A DNA stretch of 19,443 bases from Actinomycetota bacterium (lineage in GTDB: Bacteria > Actinomycetota > Nitriliruptoria > Nitriliruptorales > JAHWKO01), in the NCBI GenBank assembly GCA_019347855.1, contig JAHWKO010000042.1, positions 1 through 19,443 of the forward strand, written 5' to 3'. Of the stretch, positions 8,604-14,996 are shown one piece after another. Positions within the stretch are counted from its first letter, which is position 1. The number at the start of each line of letters is the position of its first letter. The position numbers and the translations under genes are program-made. The notes under the pieces were generated by a model that worked only from the letters and a program-made list of their open reading frames with translations, was not told where the DNA came from and ran no database searches.

Positions 8604-9863
8604 GTGGCCCTGGTCGTCCAGAAGTACGGCGGCACCTCCGTCGGCGACGTCACGCGCATCAAGCGGGTCGCCGATCGCATCGCGGCGGCGCGCGACCGCG
8701 GTGACGACGTCGTGGTCGTGGTGTCGGCGATGGGCAGGACCACCGACGACCTCGTGGCGTTGGCCGAGGAGATCTCGCCGACCCCGCCGGGACGGGAGCT
8801 CGACATGCTCCTCACCGCAGGCGAGCGGATCTCGATGACGTTGCTGGCGATGGCGCTGGCCGAGGTCGGCGTCTCCGCGCGGTCGTTCACGGGGTCGCAG
8901 GCCGGCATCCTCACCGACGCGCTGCACGGCAAGGCACGCATCGTCGACATCACTCCCGGACGCGTGCGCGACGGCCTCGACGACGGGGACGTGGTGATCG
9001 TCGCCGGCTTCCAGGGCGTCTCGCAGGACACCAAGGACGTCACGACCCTGGGCAGGGGCGGCTCCGACACGACCGCCGTCGCCTTGGCCGCCGCGCTCGG
9101 TGCGGACCGCTGCGAGATCTACACCGACGTCGAGGGCGTGTTCACCGCGGATCCGCGGATCGTGCCGCACGCCCGGAAGCTGCACTACGTGTCGTTCGAG
9201 GAGATGCTCGAGCTCGCCGCCACCGGAGCTCGGGTGCTCCAGACCCGCTCGGTCGAGTTCGCCCGCAACCACGATGTCCTGGTCCACGTCCGGTCCTCCT
9301 TCACGGGGTCCGAGGGAACGTGGGTGGGACCGGAGGACGAGAGAGCCATGGAAGACGCCTACATCGCCGGCATCGCGCACGACACCAGCGAGTCGAAGAT
9401 CACCGTCCAGGGCGTCCCCGACCGCCCTGGCGTGGCCGCGCGGATGTTCACGGCGTTGGCCGACGCCGGGGTCAACGTCGACATGATCGTCCAGAACGTC
9501 TCGATCGACGGCGTCACCGACATCTCGTTCACCGTCCCCCGGGACGACGTCGATCGTGCCGCGGACCTGATCCGAGCGATCCGTGAGGAGGTCGGCGCCG
9601 CCGAGGTCGTCGTCGACCACGACATCGCCAAGGTCTCCCTGGTCGGTGCCGGGATGAAGACCCACCCCGGCGTGGCCGCCACCATGTTCCAGGCCCTGTC
9701 CGAGGCTGACGTGAACATCGAGATGATCTCGACCTCCACGATCCGCATCTCGGTGGTGATCCGCGCCGATGACGTCCAGCGCGCGGTCACCGCGGTCCAC
9801 GACGCCTTCGATCTCGAGGAGACCGCGGACATCCGCGAGGAGCACCCCGCCGGGGACGCCTGA
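8604..9863 (+). CDS. lysC: Aspartate kinase, feedback-regulated ACT type
   Basis: The enzyme phosphorylates L-aspartate with ATP, the first step to lysine, diaminopimelate, threonine and methionine. The 419-residue protein has the kinase domain first: [11 protein letters not shown] (5-15), [12 protein letters not shown] (39-50), LLTAGERIS (69-77), [15 protein letters not shown] (148-162) and [15 protein letters not shown] (171-185). Two ACT domains follow, at about 263-335 and 342-408, including [16 protein letters not shown] (344-359) and [16 protein letters not shown] (371-386). This is the ACT layout of actinobacterial and Bacillus aspartokinases controlled by lysine and/or threonine. The GTG start at 8604 has GGAAGG 6 bases upstream and gives the normal family N-terminus; the longer open frame upstream is not coding. 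An internal start at 9348 may give a separate beta subunit. It is followed by asd. Confidence 0.97.
   Translation: MALVVQKYGGTSVGDVTRIKRVADRIAAARDRGDDVVVVVSAMGRTTDDLVALAEEISPTPPGRELDMLLTAGERISMTLLAMALAEVGVSARSFTGSQAGILTDALHGKARIVDITPGRVRDGLDDGDVVIVAGFQGVSQDTKDVTTLGRGGSDTTAVALAAALGADRCEIYTDVEGVFTADPRIVPHARKLHYVSFEEMLELAATGARVLQTRSVEFARNHDVLVHVRSSFTGSEGTWVGPEDERAMEDAYIAGIAHDTSESKITVQGVPDRPGVAARMFTALADAGVNVDMIVQNVSIDGVTDISFTVPRDDVDRAADLIRAIREEVGAAEVVVDHDIAKVSLVGAGMKTHPGVAATMFQALSEADVNIEMISTSTIRISVVIRADDVQRAVTAVHDAFDLEETADIREEHPAGDA
9348..9863 (+). CDS. Possible internal translation product: aspartokinase beta (regulatory) subunit
   Basis: In Corynebacterium and Bacillus an in-frame internal start in the aspartokinase gene yields a regulatory beta subunit consisting of the ACT domains. 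Here ATG 9348 (M249 of the full protein) begins [12 protein letters not shown] at the position equivalent to the corynebacterial beta start. A GGAGG sits 11 bases upstream (9332-9336), with further purines between. The product would be 171 residues containing both ACT domains. Use of this start is inferred by analogy. Confidence 0.45.
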   Translation: MEDAYIAGIAHDTSESKITVQGVPDRPGVAARMFTALADAGVNVDMIVQNVSIDGVTDISFTVPRDDVDRAADLIRAIREEVGAAEVVVDHDIAKVSLVGAGMKTHPGVAATMFQALSEADVNIEMISTSTIRISVVIRADDVQRAVTAVHDAFDLEETADIREEHPAGDA

Positions 9864-9876
9864 GCGGCCCCCGGTC

Positions 9877-9942
9877 CGGCCGTGGGTGGACGGCCGACGG
9901 GGCCTCGCGACGTGACACGAGGCCTCGCAGGCGCCACCCTGC
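9877..9942 (+). promoter_or_regulatory. Three consecutive hairpins between lysC and asd
   Basis: Three inverted repeats follow one another in the 107-base gap. The first has arms CGGCCGT/ACGGCCG with a 6-base loop (9877-9896). The second has arms GGCCTCG/CGAGGCC with a 10-base loop (9901-9924). The third has arms GCAGG/CCTGC with a 6-base loop (9927-9942). No T-tract follows any of them. They could form a transcript-end or processing region, or attenuation-like control of asd. All three arms match exactly, but high GC makes short stems common. Confidence 0.4.
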
Positions 9943-9970
9943 AAGCGAACGCGACGATGGAACGGTGCGC

Positions 9971-11113
9971 ATGAGCGAGCCCGACGCGAGTCCCCAGGAC
10001 ACCGCTCGCCCCACCAGGGGGAGCGACGCCCCGGCTCCCGGCCAGGCCGTGAGCGACCCCAAGCGCGTCGCGATCGTCGGCGCCACCGGGGCGGTGGGCG
10101 AGGAGCTCCGCCGCCTGCTGGTCGCCCGGGGCTTCCCGGTCGACGGCGACCCGGTGCTGGTCGCTAGCGAACGCTCAGCGGGGCGGCGGATCCCGTTCGA
10201 CGAGCGCGAGATCGAGGTGGTCGCACCCTCGGCGGAGGCGTTCGACGGCGTCGACATCGCGTTGTTCAGCGCCGGCGGCTCCGTCTCCAGGGAGTGGGCA
10301 CCGGTTGCGGTCGAGCGGGGCGCGGTCGTCGTCGACAACACCTCCGCCTTCCGGATGGACGACGACGTCCCGCTCGTCGTCAGCGAGGTGAACCCCAGCG
10401 ACATCGCCGAGCGCCCCAGGGGGATCATCGCGAACCCCAACTGCACCACGATGGTGCTGATGGTCGCCGCCAAGCCGCTGCACGACGCGTTCGATCTGAC
10501 CGAGATGGTGGCGACCTCGTACCAGTCCGCCGGCGGGGCGGGTCAGTCCGGGATGGACGAGCTTCTCGAGCAGACCCGCAAGCTGCTCGAGGATCCCGAC
10601 GCGCTGCGGTACCGAGGCACCGATGCGGCGGCGGCCGTCTCGCCCGAGCAGTTCTCCAAGGCGATCGCGTTCAACGTGCTCGCTCACTGCGGGTCGTTCG
10701 CGGACGAGCGCTACACGGACGAGGAGTGGAAGCTCGTCAACGAGTCCCGCAAGATCCTGCACCTGCCGGAGCTACGGGTGTCGCCGACGTGCGTGCGGGT
10801 CCCGGTCCTGGTCGGGCACGCCCTCGCGGCACGCCTCACCTTCGCAGCGGCGCCCTCGGTCGAGCGTGCCCTGCAGGTCCTCGACGACGCCCCGGGCCTG
10901 TTGGTCGAGGACGGCACGGGCCAGGATGGCGAGCCGCTCGCGTACCCGACACCGCTGGAGTCCGCGGGGCGCGACGAGGTGCTGGTCGGTCGGGTCCGCC
11001 GCGACCTCGGCGACCCGAACTCGCTCAGCCTGTGGGTCGCGGGCGACAACCTCCTCAAGGGCGCCGCGCTAAACACCGTCCAGATCGCGGAGCTCGTCGC
11101 CCCGCAGCTCTGA
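9971..11113 (+). CDS. asd: Aspartate-semialdehyde dehydrogenase
   Basis: The enzyme reduces aspartyl phosphate to aspartate semialdehyde with NADPH, the step after LysC. The coenzyme-binding start VAIVGATGAVGEELRRLL lies at 33-50 (numbered from ATG 9971). SAGGSVSREWAP is at 100-111 and DNTSAFRMDDDVPLVVSEVNP at 122-142. The catalytic cysteine is C158 in NPNCTTM, and the active-site histidine is H283 in VRVPVLVGHALA. The C-terminal WVAGDNLLKGAALNTVQIAE motif is intact. There are about 30 extra, low-complexity residues before the Rossmann fold. The start could be GTG 9965, ATG 9971 (GGA 9 bases upstream, preferred) or GTG 10049, which would give the standard-length enzyme of about 354 residues but has a poor ribosome site. 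It ends 5 bases from the convergent GGDEF-EAL gene. Confidence 0.95.
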   Translation: MSEPDASPQDTARPTRGSDAPAPGQAVSDPKRVAIVGATGAVGEELRRLLVARGFPVDGDPVLVASERSAGRRIPFDEREIEVVAPSAEAFDGVDIALFSAGGSVSREWAPVAVERGAVVVDNTSAFRMDDDVPLVVSEVNPSDIAERPRGIIANPNCTTMVLMVAAKPLHDAFDLTEMVATSYQSAGGAGQSGMDELLEQTRKLLEDPDALRYRGTDAAAAVSPEQFSKAIAFNVLAHCGSFADERYTDEEWKLVNESRKILHLPELRVSPTCVRVPVLVGHALAARLTFAAAPSVERALQVLDDAPGLLVEDGTGQDGEPLAYPTPLESAGRDEVLVGRVRRDLGDPNSLSLWVAGDNLLKGAALNTVQIAELVAPQL

Positions 11114-11118
11114 CCGGC

Positions 11119-13407
11119 TCAGCGTTCCTCGACCAGGGACGGGAGGGACACGGAGCGGGCGTCCCGTGAGAACGCCTGTCGCGCCAGCAACGCGGCGGTC
11201 CCGTCGCGGTCGCCCGGGCGCGCGAACAGGTACCCCTGTCCCGAGTGGCACTGGAGCGCCTGGAACTGGACCAGCTGGTCGTCGCGCTCGATGCCCTCGG
11301 CGACCGTCTCGAGCTCCAAGCTGTGTCCGAGCTCGACGATCGCCCGCGCCAGGGCGGGGTTCGCCGGCCGGTCGCCGACCTGGTCGATGAAGGACCGGTC
11401 GATCTTCAGCACGTCGATCGGGAACCGTTGCAGGTAGCTGAGGCTCGAGTACCCCGTGCCGAAGTCGTCGATCGCGAGCTTCACCCCGAGAGCCTTCAGC
11501 TCCGTCAGCGAGTTGATCGTGGCTTCGGTGTCGGTGACCAGCGCGGACTCGGTGATCTCCAGTGTCAGGTTCACCGGGTCCAGCCCGCTCTCGGTGAGCG
11601 CGGCTCGGACGTCCGAGACGATCCGGGGGTCGAGGAGCTGTTTGGCGGACAGGTTGACGCTCATGGACATCGGTGGATCGTCGACGTAGTCGTGTTGCCA
11701 CTCGACCATCTGGTCACACGCCTCGCGCAGCACCCACCGGCCCAGCTCGACGATCAGCCCGGTCTCCTCGGCGAGGGGGATGAAGTCAGCCGGGGAGACC
11801 ATCCCCCGGGTCGGGTGCTCCCACCGGGCGAGGGCCTCGACGCCCTTGATGCGCTTCGACGCGAGTTCGACGATCGGCTGGTAGTGCAGCACGAACTCGT
11901 CGGCGTCGATCGCGCGGGCGAGGTCGCTCTCCAGCTCGAGCCGCTCCACCACCGCGGCGTGCATACGCGGCTCGAAGATGTCGTAACGACCCTTCCCGGA
12001 CCCCTTGGCCGTGTACATCGCGATGTCCGCGTTGCGCAGGACGTCCTCGGCCGTCTCCCCCCCGGTGGCGGCCGCGATGCCGATCGACGCGTCGATCGTC
12101 ACCTCGGTGCCCGCGACGTCGAACGGCTGGCGGAGGGTCTTCAGGATGCGTTCGGCCACGCGGGCGGGGCCCGACTCGTCGGCCATGTCCTCGAGCAGCA
12201 CCGCGAACTCGTCGCCCCCGAGGCGGGCTGCCGTGTCGGCGTCCCGGAGGCAGGTGCGCAGCCGATCCGCGACCTGGACCAACAGTTCATCGCCGGTGGC
12301 GTGCCCCAGGCGGTCGTTGACGTTCTTGAAGCCGTCGAGGTCGAGGAACAGCACCGCGATCGGTTCGGCGCGACGGTCGACGACGCGGGCCACGGCGTGC
12401 TCGACACGGTCGGTGAACAGGGCACGGTTCGCGAGTCTCGTGAGCTCGTCGTGGAACGCGCGGTACTCGAGCTGCGACTCGAGCGACTTACGGTCGGTGA
12501 CGTCGCGGGTGTTCAGGACGAACCCTCGCAGCGACGGGTCGTGGAGGAGGTTGTTGCCCACGCTCTCGACGTGCCGCCAGGTGCCGTCCTTGGCGCGCAG
12601 CCGGCACTCCACCAGGGGCATCAGGCCGGGCTCCCCGGCCACCTCCGCGGCGAAGGTCGTGAGCTGAGGGAGGTCCTCCGGGTGCACGAGGTCCAGGAAG
12701 CGCATGCCCTCGACCTCCTCGGCGCGCCAGCCGAAGACGCGCTCGACCGAGGGGGAGATGTAGGTGATGCGAGCGCGGTCGTCGACGATGAGGATCACGT
12801 CCGACGAGTGTTGAACGAGCATCCCGAAGCGAGCCTCGCGGTCGGTCAGCGCGGCCTGGGCGTTCTCCTTCTCGGCGGTGGCCCGGGCGAAGCGGTGGAC
12901 GACCATCGCGAGGCCGAGCCCGACCATGACCGCGAGACCGTGGACCGCGGGCTCGGCGATGTAGGAGGGAGCGACGCCAGCGGCGATCGCCACCTGGCCA
13001 CCGCCGATGCCGGCCGCGGACCACGCCAGCGCCGGGCGCGCCGCGCGTGTCCCGGACCACTTGATCTGGTCGGCGACCCCGAACGCGACGACCCACGCGA
13101 GCGCCGGGCCCCAGCCCGTGGCGTACACCACCGCGGTGATGCCGGCGGTCTGCACCGCCATCCGCAGGTGGATCTCCCGCCTCGAGGACCCGCGCCACGC
13201 CGAGAACGCGAAGCTGATCGCCCACCAGGCGACCATCACGAGCACGCCCGGCATCCACGCCGGGGTCTCGCTCGCCTGACCCAGCAGGCCCAGGAACGTC
13301 AGCGCCCCGGCCACGATCACCGCCTCCGGCAGGTGCCGGACGAACCTGCTGTTGGTGTCCGCGAGCAGGACGCGTACGCCCCGGTCGTCGGTCCCCCGCT
13401 CGTCCAC
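11119..13407 (-). CDS. Membrane PAS-GGDEF-EAL cyclic-di-GMP signalling protein
   Basis: A 762-residue sensor that may make and/or degrade c-di-GMP. The N-terminal part has about five membrane helices (roughly 27-43, 51-70, 84-109, 126-146, 153-172), then a short coiled linker and a PAS domain (about 193-306). The GGDEF domain has an intact GGDEF motif (397-401) and a possible inhibitory I-site R388-x-x-D391. The EAL domain keeps the catalytic set: E524 of EAL, N585, E617, D647-D648 of DDFGTGYSSL, K668, E704 and Q724. Both activities are therefore plausible, and net output cannot be read from sequence. The GTG start at 13407 has GGAGGG 4-5 bases upstream. The frame is open further upstream, but that stretch holds a promoter-like region and no domain. 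It starts 67 bases downstream of the MazG-like gene and converges with asd. Confidence 0.93.
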   Translation of the reverse strand: MDERGTDDRGVRVLLADTNSRFVRHLPEAVIVAGALTFLGLLGQASETPAWMPGVLVMVAWWAISFAFSAWRGSSRREIHLRMAVQTAGITAVVYATGWGPALAWVVAFGVADQIKWSGTRAARPALAWSAAGIGGGQVAIAAGVAPSYIAEPAVHGLAVMVGLGLAMVVHRFARATAEKENAQAALTDREARFGMLVQHSSDVILIVDDRARITYISPSVERVFGWRAEEVEGMRFLDLVHPEDLPQLTTFAAEVAGEPGLMPLVECRLRAKDGTWRHVESVGNNLLHDPSLRGFVLNTRDVTDRKSLESQLEYRAFHDELTRLANRALFTDRVEHAVARVVDRRAEPIAVLFLDLDGFKNVNDRLGHATGDELLVQVADRLRTCLRDADTAARLGGDEFAVLLEDMADESGPARVAERILKTLRQPFDVAGTEVTIDASIGIAAATGGETAEDVLRNADIAMYTAKGSGKGRYDIFEPRMHAAVVERLELESDLARAIDADEFVLHYQPIVELASKRIKGVEALARWEHPTRGMVSPADFIPLAEETGLIVELGRWVLREACDQMVEWQHDYVDDPPMSMSVNLSAKQLLDPRIVSDVRAALTESGLDPVNLTLEITESALVTDTEATINSLTELKALGVKLAIDDFGTGYSSLSYLQRFPIDVLKIDRSFIDQVGDRPANPALARAIVELGHSLELETVAEGIERDDQLVQFQALQCHSGQGYLFARPGDRDGTAALLARQAFSRDARSVSLPSLVEER

Positions 13408-13427
13408 GTCGCCCTCCAGTAGCCCGA

Positions 13428-13441
13428 ACGGACTAGTCCGT
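13428..13441. promoter_or_regulatory. 14-bp perfect palindrome at the GGDEF-EAL leader
   Basis: ACGGACTAGTCCGT is a perfect palindrome lying about 20 bases before the GTG start. It sits immediately downstream of the proposed -10 box, over the start of the expected leader RNA. It could be an operator for a dimeric regulator or a small RNA hairpin. The binding protein is unknown. Confidence 0.45.
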
Positions 13442-13449
13442 CCCTCCGG

Positions 13450-13477
13450 GTATCGGCACGGACGCCAACGACGTTTA
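13450..13477 (-). promoter_or_regulatory. Sigma-28 (FliA/SigD/WhiG)-like promoter for the GGDEF-EAL gene
   Basis: On the minus strand TAAA (13477-13474) is followed after 16 bases by GCCGATAC (13457-13450). The sigma-28 consensus is TAAA-N15-GCCGATAA, so the -10 matches 7 of 8 positions and the -35 all 4. The -35 box overlaps the TAA stop of the MazG-like gene, which makes the TAAA part less independent evidence. Transcription would begin near 13443, some 35 bases before the GTG start. Confidence 0.5.
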
Positions 13478-13846
13478 GTCGTCGCTGTTGCACGCAGAGT
13501 TACTACGGTGCGCTGATCGCGCACCTGCCGGCGGATCGACTCCGCACGGCGGTTCAGTGGGGGTGGGGCAGGTGCAGGGGCGCTGGCTGCACTTGGGGCA
13601 GCCGTCGGCGTACCTCGCTCTGACCGCCGCGTCGAGATCGACGTTCGCCTGGTCCGCGACCGATACCAGCCACGCCAGCACGTCTGCCAGCTCGATCTCC
13701 TGCTCGTCTCGTTCCTCGCGGAACAGCGCTCGCGACAGCTCGCCGACCTCCTCGACCAGCCAGGCGAAGGTGCGTTCGAGGCCGCGGTCGCGGTCGCGCG
13801 CCCCGTAGGTCTCGCGCATCAGGGTCTGGAACCGGGCGATGTCCAC
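13475..13846 (-). CDS. MazG-like nucleotide pyrophosphohydrolase
   Basis: A 123-residue all-alpha NTP pyrophosphohydrolase of the MazG-like superfamily, which hydrolyses (d)NTPs to monophosphate and PPi, often as house-cleaning. The metal-binding motifs are visible: EEVGEL (32-37) and ELADVLAWL (52-60), giving the E-E-x-x-E...E-x-x-D set (E32, E33, E36, E52, D55). After this core comes a compact cysteine cluster, CPKCSQRPCTCP (C83, C86, C91, C93), which looks like a zinc site, and a disordered tail. The GTG start at 13846 has a GGAGG 5 bases upstream; the longer frame runs into the tRNA gene and is not used. The TAA stop overlaps the proposed promoter of the downstream GGDEF-EAL gene. The natural substrate is unknown. 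Confidence 0.85.
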   Translation of the reverse strand: MDIARFQTLMRETYGARDRDRGLERTFAWLVEEVGELSRALFREERDEQEIELADVLAWLVSVADQANVDLDAAVRARYADGCPKCSQRPCTCPTPTEPPCGVDPPAGARSAHRSNSACNSDD

Positions 13847-13863
13847 GTGTGCCTCCGTACGTC

Positions 13864-13892
13864 GCGAGGGCCGCGCGCTGCGCGGCCCTCGC
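13864..13892 (-). terminator. Strong GC hairpin between tRNA-Pro and the MazG-like gene
   Basis: Thirteen exactly complementary bases on each side (13864-13876 and 13880-13892) with a 3-base loop; one more C-G pair extends it outward. It lies about 20 bases after the tRNA 3' end and 17 bases before the MazG-like start. It probably ends or processes the tRNA transcript, though no T-run follows. It could instead lie in the leader of the downstream gene. Confidence 0.5.
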
Positions 13893-13911
13893 GGTGGTGG
13901 GACGTACCGAG

Positions 13912-13986
13912 TCGGGATGGCCGGATTCGAACCGGCGACCTCCACGTCCCGAACGTGGCGCGCTAACCAAGCTGCGCTACATCCCG
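13912..13986 (-). tRNA. tRNA-Pro (anticodon CGG)
   Basis: A full cloverleaf folds on the minus strand. The acceptor stem CGGGATG pairs with CATCCCG, the D stem is GCGC/GCGC, and the anticodon stem CCACG/CGTGG closes the loop TTCGGGA with anticodon CGG. The T stem is GCCGG/CCGGC with loop TTCGAAT, and the discriminator base is A. It totals 75 bases with no encoded CCA. It reads CCG codons, which are frequent in this GC-rich genome. Confidence 0.97.
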
Positions 13987-14009
13987 GCGGGCGGCGAGGG
14001 TACCCGTCG

Positions 14010-14103
14010 CCCGCGGCCGGGCGCGAACGACCGCCCGCGGCCGGGTGCGAACGACCGCCCGCGGCCGGGTGCGAACGACCGCCCGCGGCCGGGTGCGAAC
14101 GAC
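14010..14103. repeat. 24-base tandem repeat, about 3.9 copies
   Basis: Units begin at 14010, 14034, 14058 and 14082. Each starts CCCGCGGCCGGG and continues (C/T)GCGAACGACCG. The first differs by one base, and the last is cut after 22 bases. The array begins one base after the stop of the metallophosphoesterase gene and ends 23 bases before the 5' end of tRNA-Pro, on the minus strand. It therefore occupies the stretch where the tRNA promoter would be expected. No direct-repeat/spacer structure of a CRISPR is seen. Confidence 0.9.
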
Positions 14104-14104
14104 G

Positions 14105-14995
14105 TCAACCGGTGACGGTCAGCAGGCTCGCTTCCGGCCGGCAGGCGAAGCGGAACGGGGCGTACCGGGACTGTCCGAGGCCGGCGGTGACGTGGAGCCA
14201 CGCCCCGTCGTGGCGGGAGGTCCCCCGGGCGCGGTCGGTCGGCAGGTCGCTGTTCGTCGTGAGCGCCCCGAACGGTGGGAACCGGACCTGACCTCCGTGG
14301 GTGTGGCCGCACAGCAGCAGGTCGTAGCCGGCGGCCGACAGCAGATCGAGGGCACGGCTGTACGGGGCGTGGACGAGGCCCAGGTGCAGGACGGCGTCGT
14401 CACCGGGGACCGCGATCTCCTGGGGGCGCGGCATACGTGCGGTCCGAAGGTGCGGGTCCGGCAGCCCCGCGACGTGGACGGGCCCCGCCCCCGTTTCCAC
14501 GGTCACGCGTGCGTTCTCGAGCACCTGCCAACCACTGTCACGCAGCCCCTGACGGAACCGGTCGGTGTCGAGCGGTGGACCATGCACCTGCCGGTCGGGG
14601 TCGAGGAAGTAGACGAAGGGGTTCTTGGCCTGGGGTGCGAAGTGGTCGTTCGAACCGAGGACGGCGATGCCCGGCGTGCCGTCGGCGACGAGCGGCGCCA
14701 GCAGCTCGACCGTCGCGTCCTCGGCGCCCGTCGCTCCGATCAGGTCACCGGCGGCGACCACCAGGTCGACCTCGTGCTCCGCGAGCCGCTCGACGAACCG
14801 CGACAACGCGCGCTCCGGAGGGTGCAGGTGCGTGTCGGCGACGAGCAGGACACGCAGCGCCCCCGGGCCCCGTAGGGGGCCGGCGATCGTCTCGCGTCGC
14901 AGCCGGAACCAGCGCCGCTCGACGAACGTGCCGTACGCGACGCACGCTGCTCCAGCCGCCGCGACCGCCGCGGCGCCGCGGATCACCTGCCCCAC
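14105..14995 (-). CDS. Membrane-anchored metallophosphoesterase (calcineurin-like)
   Basis: A 296-residue metallophosphoesterase (PF00149) with an N-terminal hydrophobic segment (about 5-22) that anchors it or serves as a signal. Metal ligands are D54 and H56 (ADTHLH), D84 in AAGDLIG, N116/D117-H118 in GSNDH, H209 in GLVHAPYSR, and H231/H233 in GHTHGGQ. The pattern resembles YkuE/YaeI-type phosphoesterases acting on phospholipid or lipid-linked substrates, but the substrate is not known. The GTG start at 14995 lies 1 base beyond the PBP stop, so the two are translationally coupled; the longer upstream frame overlaps the PBP gene and is ignored. In M. tuberculosis an equivalent gene (Rv3683) follows ponA2, consistent with a cell-envelope role. 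Downstream is the tandem repeat. Confidence 0.92.
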   Translation of the reverse strand: MGQVIRGAAAVAAAGAACVAYGTFVERRWFRLRRETIAGPLRGPGALRVLLVADTHLHPPERALSRFVERLAEHEVDLVVAAGDLIGATGAEDATVELLAPLVADGTPGIAVLGSNDHFAPQAKNPFVYFLDPDRQVHGPPLDTDRFRQGLRDSGWQVLENARVTVETGAGPVHVAGLPDPHLRTARMPRPQEIAVPGDDAVLHLGLVHAPYSRALDLLSAAGYDLLLCGHTHGGQVRFPPFGALTTNSDLPTDRARGTSRHDGAWLHVTAGLGQSRYAPFRFACRPEASLLTVTG

Positions 14996-14996
14996 G

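Noticed and set aside
6928..8838. Plus-strand open frame of 636 codons spanning the LMF and archease region
   Set aside because: It overlaps real minus-strand genes and the lysC start, with no protein-like features.
11245..13422. Long plus-strand open frame of 725 codons
   Set aside because: It is antisense to the well-supported PAS-GGDEF-EAL gene.
13407..13450. c-di-GMP riboswitch in the GGDEF-EAL leader
   Set aside because: The leader is only about 35 bases, far too short for a GEMM-type aptamer, and shows only a palindrome.
14010..14103. CRISPR array
   Set aside because: Units are directly abutting 24-mers with no unique spacers and no cas genes nearby.
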